From assembly GCF_958450345.1 (NCBI RefSeq), contig NC_088780.1, positions 100,018,226-100,082,225 of the forward strand: 64,000 bases of DNA. Direction: 5' to 3'. Under the pieces are notes generated by a model. The model ran no database searches. It was given only the letters and a program-made list of their open reading frames with translations, and was not told the DNA's origin. Source of the stretch: Calliphora vicina (taxonomy: Eukaryota > Arthropoda > Insecta > Diptera > Calliphoridae). Shown piece by piece: positions 57,290-64,000 of this stretch (position 1 is the first letter of the stretch; each line of letters starts with the position of its first letter). The position numbers and the translations under genes are program-made.

Positions 57290-58440
57290 TTGGAATTTCT
57301 AAATAAAGGATATAGAAATGTTATTTATTTTTGGTCCAATTTTGATGAAACTTAGGCAAAATATAACATAAACTCTAGGGTTTATAATAACTGATGGAAA
57401 TTAACCCTTAATGGTACTTGGGGTTAAAATGACCCCAAACTTTTAAAAAAATAAGTTTTCTGCTGTTTTTGTAAGTACTAGGCTTTGTGTTATATTTTTG
57501 GTAAGTTTCATCAAAATCGGTCCGAAAATTTACAACATTTCGGTATCTTTCGAAGGGAAATTCCAAATATTGAAAAATTTGACCTTTGACCTTCACGATT
57601 TAAGGTTTAACGTTTTTCAATTTTAGTAAAACTATCAGAGTGTATTTAGAATTATCTGGACTATAATATTCTGGATAGGTTTTACTTAAAATTCATAACA
57701 GTAAGGAAATAAAGCTCATTCGCCAAAAAATGGCCAAATAATTGGTTTTTCTCGAAAATTTCAAAATTTAAATCGCAAGTACGGAAAAACTATAAGAGAT
57801 ATTTTCATAATTTTTTCATATTTTTATTCCCTATTATATTCTCAATAAATCCCAATGAGATGATAAAAAAATTCTGAAATTTGTTTAACAAAATTTTAAA
57901 AAATTTGAAAAAGGAGTTTTGAAACTGCCGTTAAAAAAATTTAATTTTGTTGGTCATACCTGCGAATAGGTTAACGATATCCTATGAAGACAAAAACTCA
58001 CATACAAGTAAATATGGATATATTTTAAGTACAAGTGAGCTTTTATTTTAATATTTATCAAAATATGTTAATTTTGTTCCTACATTTCTTGTTCTAGTAG
58101 CCTGAGACACGGTAATGTCCTGGCGAATTTTTAATAACTTTAACATTTTTTGACCGATTTCTGTTTTTTATGTCTCATTAGAACGACAATTACGTACACA
58201 TTTCTATTCTTTTAAATTAAATTGCAAATGTTATTTTTGAATGGCAAAATTTTTACAAAAACTGAAAAATATGCATTTTTCCCCTTGTAAATGCATCTCA
58301 AAACTTCAGAGGGCTTGCGGCTTGCTCGTCTTAACCCCAACCGATTTACCTAAAATTTTTTCAGGATGATTTTTATGTTGATTTTAATGTTCACCAAACT
58401 GGGGGGTGAGAATGGCCAAAATCCAACTGATGATGTGCTG
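57290..58440 (+). repeat. Repeat family R3, uninterrupted copy
   Basis: It matches 17650-17913 plus 19327-19700 in the same orientation (GGTACTTGGGGTTAAAATGA, TACGGAAAAACTATAAGAGA, CTTGTTCTAGTAGCCTGAGA). 58190-58440 matches 17010-17195 inverted. At about 58045-58060 it lacks the Helitron. Confidence 0.75.
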
Positions 58441-59685
58441 ATTTCCTTTTTTGCCCATTATCTGAAATATGAACTGATTTAAGTACTTTGAATGAAGAAA
58501 TGTCGTGATATTAGGAATCCAAATGTACAATAAAACATCTAAAATTAAAAAAAAAATTAATTATATTTTTAAACAAAAATTCCTCGCATATTTCTGATAA
58601 AATGCATCTCTGATCAAAACTATGCAAAACAAATTTGCAACACTTTCATTGTTACTATAAAGCTGGTTATGATAAATAACCAGGTTAAGTATAAGGATTT
58701 ATACCTCGTTAGTATCTGTATCTTAAAGAATGCATCTTGCAAATATTACAGCAACAAACGAACAAACAACTACAACAATATTTGTTGTATTCATATCTAT
58801 GTCTAAGAATACAATGGTTGTTAAATTCTTTTATACATGATGCTCAAACAAAAAAAAACATTATATGATGTCAACATATTTGTTTTGGTGCTTTACGCTA
58901 AATCATCTAAGAAATATCATAAATTAAATACTCTGCAACAGCCACAAATACACAAACTTACAAATAGTAGAAAAATCCATGTTGCTAGCTAGAGTTGAAC
59001 AATAAAAAAAAAATATTCTTTCTTGGACATTAAACCATGTTAAAGTTTATTTGATGTTAAACCAAGAAGGAAAAACTGAAAGAATTTATTTTTATTTTTT
59101 TTTATTTTGTTTACAGAAAGCAACAAAAATTAATATTAATCTACATATTAAGGAAAAATTCTTGTGTATGGTTTTACTACCTGCTGTGTGAAGCTTTAAA
59201 TTTATTTTAGACAGGGGAAATTCGTTCATTTTTTTTATTCTGCTATTCATACGTTCACATTTAGAGTGAAAAGGTGTATGAGGTTTCATTACAATTAGGA
59301 GTCTAAAGTTTCATTAGATTTAATCTCGATATGTGTTTTTTAGTCTTCAATAAACCTGAATAACTATAAACATCATAAAAACGCAATACATTTTTTTTAG
59401 GAAATTTGGAAGAAATAAAAAATACTGTCAAAATTGAACCATACAATATTAATAACTCTTTCTATCCAATCTATCTTTATAAAAAGAACTTTTAAAATAT
59501 TTTATCATTTACTTCTAATTAAATTATATTCACACATAGAATTATAACTAAGAATTAACTGAATTATATGCCAATCGAATATGGGCAAAATTTTCCAGTT
59601 GTTACTACAACATTTTTGGTGGAGTATCAAACGAAATGCTTCCAAGGCATGCGCGCATCCAGATCAAAATTTTTTTTCTTTTTAT
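58441..59685. other. No supported feature
   Basis: AT-rich. A tiny hairpin CTGGTTAT/ATAACCAG lies at about 58662-58683. No coding signal was seen. Confidence 0.4.
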
Positions 59686-59689
59686 ACAT

Positions 59690-60390
59690 TTCACCATGAG
59701 TGGCAGGGTTTGTCATTCCGTTTGTAATTTCTACAATATAATTTTCCGACCCAATAAAGTATATATATTCTGGATCCTTACAGATAGCGGAGTCGATTAA
59801 GCCATTTCCGTCTGTCTGTCCGTCTGTCCGTATGTATGTTTAAATTAACTTTCCGTAGTCCCCAAATAACTTACAAACATGATTGATACATCAATATATC
59901 GGGAATCGGCCCACAAATGGCTGAAATATAAGGAAGAAGCCGAGACAACTTCGATTTTTGGCCTATTTTTGATATACAGTATTGGCCATAAATAATGCAC
60001 CCCCTCAATGGATTTTTTCAAATCATATTTTCTGGATTACTAATTCAAATAGATAATATCGATATCTAATAATAGATATTTCAAAGTCCATTGCAACGAT
60101 GTATATAAGGCTATAGCAATTTGGACCTACAATGTGTCAAAATCGAGAAAAATATTATTTAACACGAATTTTTTTACCAAAAAAAATTTTTTTTTTATAA
60201 ATTTTTTTCACTAATAAAAATACAAAAATATTTAAACAAAAAAAAAAAAATAAAAAAAAAATTCTTTCAAAATTTTCAAAAACAATTTTGAAAAAAAAAA
60301 TTTTCAATATTGTTTACCTAAAAATATTAAAAATTTGTATTTTAAAAAATAATTTTGATGAAGGGTATATAAGATTCGTGGTAGTTCTGT
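59690..60390 (+). repeat. Fly dispersed repeat family R4, most complete copy
   Basis: It runs from CACCATGAGTGGCA through TCTGGATCCTTACAGATAGC and a (GTCT/GTCC)n stretch, CCACAAATGGCTGAAATATA and ATGTATATAAGGCTATAG, to GAAGGGTATATAAGATTCG. A-tracts and T-tracts lie at 60175-60300. Partial copies are at 41930, 55440 and 17205. Confidence 0.8.
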
Positions 60391-61750
60391 CTATAGTCAA
60401 GTAGTGTTCAAAGGACCCCGTTTTGAAAACCTAAACAAATATATTTTCCGAACGCCCTACTATACAGGGGGCAGAATCGAAATAATTTGGAAATAAATCT
60501 GGCATTTCTAAACGGCATAAAGGAGTATTCGAGTTTAAGTTATTAAAATGGGCCCTACAAATGCTCAAAGTAGGGTACCTTCGACATGTAACATTTTTAA
60601 ACACATGCAATTTTTATGTTTCCCATCCGATTTAAAAGAATTTTATATTTTTGGAAAGCGCTCGGCTAGGTCTTGAAAAAACATGCTTGCGTGTGCTATT
60701 TATCTCTTATAATTTCCTAGTTATATGCTTTTCAAAATTGAAATTTTAAAATTTTGCCATACATTGGTCCGCTTTTTTAAAAATATTGGGCGCACTTTTG
60801 GACCGAACGGACTCGAATTTCTTTTGTTTTGTTGTCTTACACAACTGAATTACCAACAACATTTCAGAGCAATATCAATTACGAATCCAAAAATAACCGA
60901 TTTTCAATTTAAAAATTCAAAAAATAGTATATTTTTGCAGTTTTTTGGACAAAAAGGTGACTTAACTCTTTTTTTATAAAAAAAACAACTTTCTTTAAGA
61001 ACATATAACAATTTTATGCTTTTCTATAAAATTTCTTTACGGAGAACATTCTGGTATAAAAAACATGACCTATTTTTCGAACATGTCGACCCTACGCCCT
61101 TTGGAAGTTGACCTATTTTTTTTTATCAAAATTTCAACTATGGGCCACATGTTCTAAAATCCTAATGCTGGGAACAGAAAACAAAAAACAGCTTTGGAAA
61201 CCCAGATGTGTTCCCTATTTATCCCTAAAGTATTTTCCCAGCCCCGAAGGAAATGTGGACCCTATAGGCAAAATTGTAAAAAATACCATTTTTGGGATTT
61301 TCGCTAGAATTTTTAGGAATTGCAGGATTTCTTTTGACCTTTTGCAAAGTTTTTTTACACCTTGTTATTTAGAATGAGAAACTTAAAAAACTCTGAAAAT
61401 TTCATTGAGTTTCGTTAATAAATAAAGATTTTATTACATATTACATATTCATTGAGTTTCTAAAACTAAAATTTATATCAAAATTTAATAGGATGCAAAT
61501 ATTAGGAACAATTTGATCCACATTTATTCCGAGCTATACTTTTTTGTTTAGATAAGTTAATTTTTGGTCTTACAAAAAAAATTTCAAGTCAATATCTCAA
61601 TTAGATTCAAAAATATGCCACTTTAAAATTCCGTCCTTCAAAAATATTGCACTTTTGCAATATGACTGAGTCAGAACTAAAGGAACTAAACCCCCAACCA
61701 AAATTAAAAAGAATCCGTCTTCGCATACTAAAAATTGTTTGCATTGCCAA
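60391..61750. other. No recognisable feature
   Basis: Open frames of 84 and 89 codons (60725 and 61108) show no known domain and weak codon structure. Probably old repeat sequence. Confidence 0.4.
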
Positions 61751-61755
61751 AGGCC

Positions 61756-61882
61756 GGCAATACAAAAAAACTTTTCTGAGCGAAGCCAGTTTTTGATACA
61801 CCCCAGAGGAGGAAACATTTGCGTCCGTCCGAAGTCCAGCAATGCAAAACAACTTTTCTAAGCAAAGCCAATTTTTGATATA
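61756..61882 (+). repeat. Two copies of a 46-bp motif, 82 bp apart
   Basis: GCAATACAAAAAAACTTTTC and GCAATGCAAAACAACTTTTC each continue GAGCGAAGCC or AAGCAAAGCC then ATTTTTGATA-type sequence. The overlapping 81-codon minus-strand frames are its translation. Confidence 0.7.
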
Positions 61883-61895
61883 CTTAGAGTAATTT

Positions 61896-62051
61896 CATTA
61901 TGACTTAAATCCCCAATTTTAGAAATGAAATAAATCCCCAAAAAATTAACTAAGTCCCTAAATTTGGTTGTTGGTTTTTTCTATATAACATTTTGGGGCC
62001 TTAATTCATTTGCGGTTTGGGGACTTTGTTCATTGGGGACTTAGTTCGCAG
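61896..62051. mobile_element. Small foldback with repeated CCCCAA motifs
   Basis: The left side (GACTTAAATCCCCAATTTT, AAATCCCCAAAA) and right side (TTTGGGGACTTTGTTCATTG, GGGGACTTAGTT) are imperfect inverted copies. MITE-like, with no target duplication resolved. Confidence 0.55.
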
Positions 62052-63371
62052 CGCCTATCAGTAGATGAACACTTTCATAGAACTAGTTCCGAATATACAA
62101 TTTCAAACAAAAAATTTAATAAATAACTAGTTCAGAACCGTTCCATCAAAGCTCCGTAATGCTTCCATTAAAATAGGTCGCAAAATTTTAAATTAAAAAA
62201 ATAATTTTTTTGCTTAACAAATTTAGTTTTCGCATCTAGCTATGTCTAATTATGGATTGATCAAAAAAAAATATATTAAATGTGATATCCTTATTTGCGG
62301 AGGAATTTATGTGGATACCTATAGAAATCAGACATTTAAGACATATTTCGGGAGAACATTTATATGAGGGATAGGTGAAATAATGGACCAAGTTACAATA
62401 GTCTTCGTCCTTGGGCCGAAAAAAATGTATGTGCCTTGGAAATTTTCATAAAAATGTTTGATATCTAATAACAACTTGAAAGCAAAGCATAAGAAATCCC
62501 GATTTTGTTAAAATTTTCAGCATTTATTTTTTAGATGATGAAGAACAAATTTAGACCTCAGAAAAAGTTCAATATAAGGGTCAACTAATCTGTCGGTTTC
62601 TGTAGCTACAACTGAAAATTTCTGAATGCAGCCAATCAGTCGGTTTTCAACGCATACGTTTTTTCTGTACAGTATTATTAGAAAATTCAAATTCAAAAAT
62701 TCAATTTCTTAATATTTAAAATTTACTTGACATAAACCAATGCATTTCGTAGAGATAATATAACTTCTATTTAGTATTATCTTACATTTCCCCTAGTGTA
62801 AAACGTTCGCACAAGATAAATGATATTTTTAACTTAATTATACCAGGAAGCATAATATCTGTTTAACCATCATACACCTAAAAACCATTAATTTGAAAAT
62901 TATTTTCAGTTTGTTCTTAAAAGCATTTTGCAGGCAGATGATAGCAGTTAGCATTTCGTCTGTTCCTTTTGGAAAATTGAAAAATTTTGTTAATTGTTTT
63001 AGTTAATTGAACACACTTAAATACAGTCACACTAACAACACGAGAATACTATTAAAGATATATTTAAATTATGATTCTTTTAGGTTGTTTAACAAAATAT
63101 GTTCTGGTTATTAACAGTTTGTAAAGGGATAAATTAGTTATTGATCAAATAGTGTTATATTAGTAATGGAAAAAAATATATGTTTTTTGTTCTTAATAAA
63201 GGGAAGTACTTAAGGGAACAAAAACCATAAAATCTTAAAAAAAAATTGTATTTTTATAATGTTACCGCTAAGCCACCGTTATCCCTAACGAAATAATAGA
63301 AAATACAGTAAATTAAAATAATGTTATTCTATAAACAATTTTAAACGAAAACAAGTAAGAAAGTATTGTCG
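62052..63371. other. No recognisable feature
   Basis: AT-rich; no domain and no repeat relation were found within the window. Confidence 0.4.
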
Positions 63372-63379
63372 GTCAAAAC

Positions 63380-63862
63380 TAGAGTATCCAAAACCGAAAA
63401 CGAAAACCGGTTTTTTCATCCTTGTAGACTCGACCGGTTTCGGTTTTCTTTAACTTTTTGTTATTTTTAGAATCGGTTTTTTGTCGGTTAACCGATTTTA
63501 ATGAAATATATTTTCTAAAGCTCATTTAAATATATTTTTGAAAAACTTTGATACCATTTTTAAAAATATTGTTTTATTTTATAGAAAATTATAGCATTTG
63601 ACAATATTTCGTAAAAGATATAAAATAATTGCATAACGATAGAGTCTTAAGAATCAAAAAAATTGAATTTCCGACGATTTAGTACACAATTCTTAACATA
63701 TATCTTATTAGCGTTCACAAATAAAAATAAATCTGTGTAGTCCTTTTTCATATTGAATAAAAATTTAATATAAACAAAATCAAAACCGGTTTTTTCAAAA
63801 ACACACTTCAGCGGTTAAACCGGTTTTTTTTTAAATTTGCCGGTTTTTTTTTGGGCACTCTT
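63380..63862. mobile_element. Short hAT-type element with AACCGGTTTT motifs
   Basis: The left end TAGAGTATCCAAAA and right end TTTTTTGGGCACTCTT are imperfect TIRs, flanked by GTCAAAAC (63372-63379) and GTCAGAAC (63863-63870), a 7-of-8 target duplication. Subterminal regions repeat AACCGGTTTT at both ends. No transposase. Confidence 0.8.
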
Positions 63863-63920
63863 GTCAGAACCCTACTCCAAGTATCTGAGAAAAAACAGTT
63901 TTATTTAATAAAGATTCTTA

Positions 63921-64000
63921 GGGCCACTATTACAACTTGCCTTTATGTTCCCAATAGTAAAAGGTAACTTTAAATCTACCTTTCCGAGCCAAAAGAACTG
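63921..64000 (+). mobile_element. Partial TTA-type MITE running off the window
   Basis: TTA then GGGCCACTATTACAACTTGC matches the start of 50454-50560, and AAAGGTAACTTTAAA also matches. The right end lies beyond the window. Confidence 0.75.

Noticed and set aside
61597..61852. Two overlapping 81-codon minus-strand frames
   Set aside because: They translate a short tandem repeat in two frames, and the duplicated motif explains both.

Overview
This is a 64 kb stretch of very AT-rich, non-coding animal nuclear DNA. I found no host gene, tRNA or rRNA that I can support. Everything recognisable is a transposable element or another repeat: a near-intact gypsy-type LTR retrotransposon, non-LTR retrotransposons with RNase H domains, mariner, hAT, Harbinger-like and Helitron DNA, and foldback elements. 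The repeat families resemble those of brachyceran (probably calyptrate) flies: repeats with a CTACACCACCATAGTGGGGA start, repeats ending GGGTATATAAGATT, and LINE tails of repeated CCTAA. That assignment is from memory and is an inference.

Layout. 0.5-5 kb: dispersed repeats, one split by a 1.9 kb insertion carrying 10-bp terminal inverted repeats (TIRs) and a mini-Helitron. 6.8-13 kb: three decayed LINE fragments. 13.5-16 kb: two mariner fossils. 17-22.8 kb: a Helitron inside an older repeat, a three-copy repeat cluster and nested Harbinger-like DNA. 24.3-30.6 kb: a 37-bp hairpin-forming satellite split by a gypsy/CsRn1-like retrotransposon with apparently identical LTRs but no reverse transcriptase core. 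31.9-36.4 kb: a TIR element beside a nearly perfect 1-kb-armed palindrome. 37.4-38.9 kb: a second copy of the Helitron. 40.3-41.9 kb: another foldback. 44.9-51.5 kb: a hAT element inserted in a LINE and itself holding a stack of nested elements. 52.5-64 kb: two short hAT derivatives, a third mariner fossil, a solo LTR and older repeats.

The window preserves before-and-after pairs of insertions. The palindrome, the Helitron, the 10-bp-TIR element and the elements nested in the hAT each have an uninterrupted relative of their insertion site elsewhere in the window. That allows element ends, target duplications and insertion order to be read internally.

The most promising objects are the LTR element that lost exactly its polymerase core yet looks freshly inserted, and the 2.56 kb palindrome, which would fold into a roughly 1-kb double-stranded RNA if transcribed.
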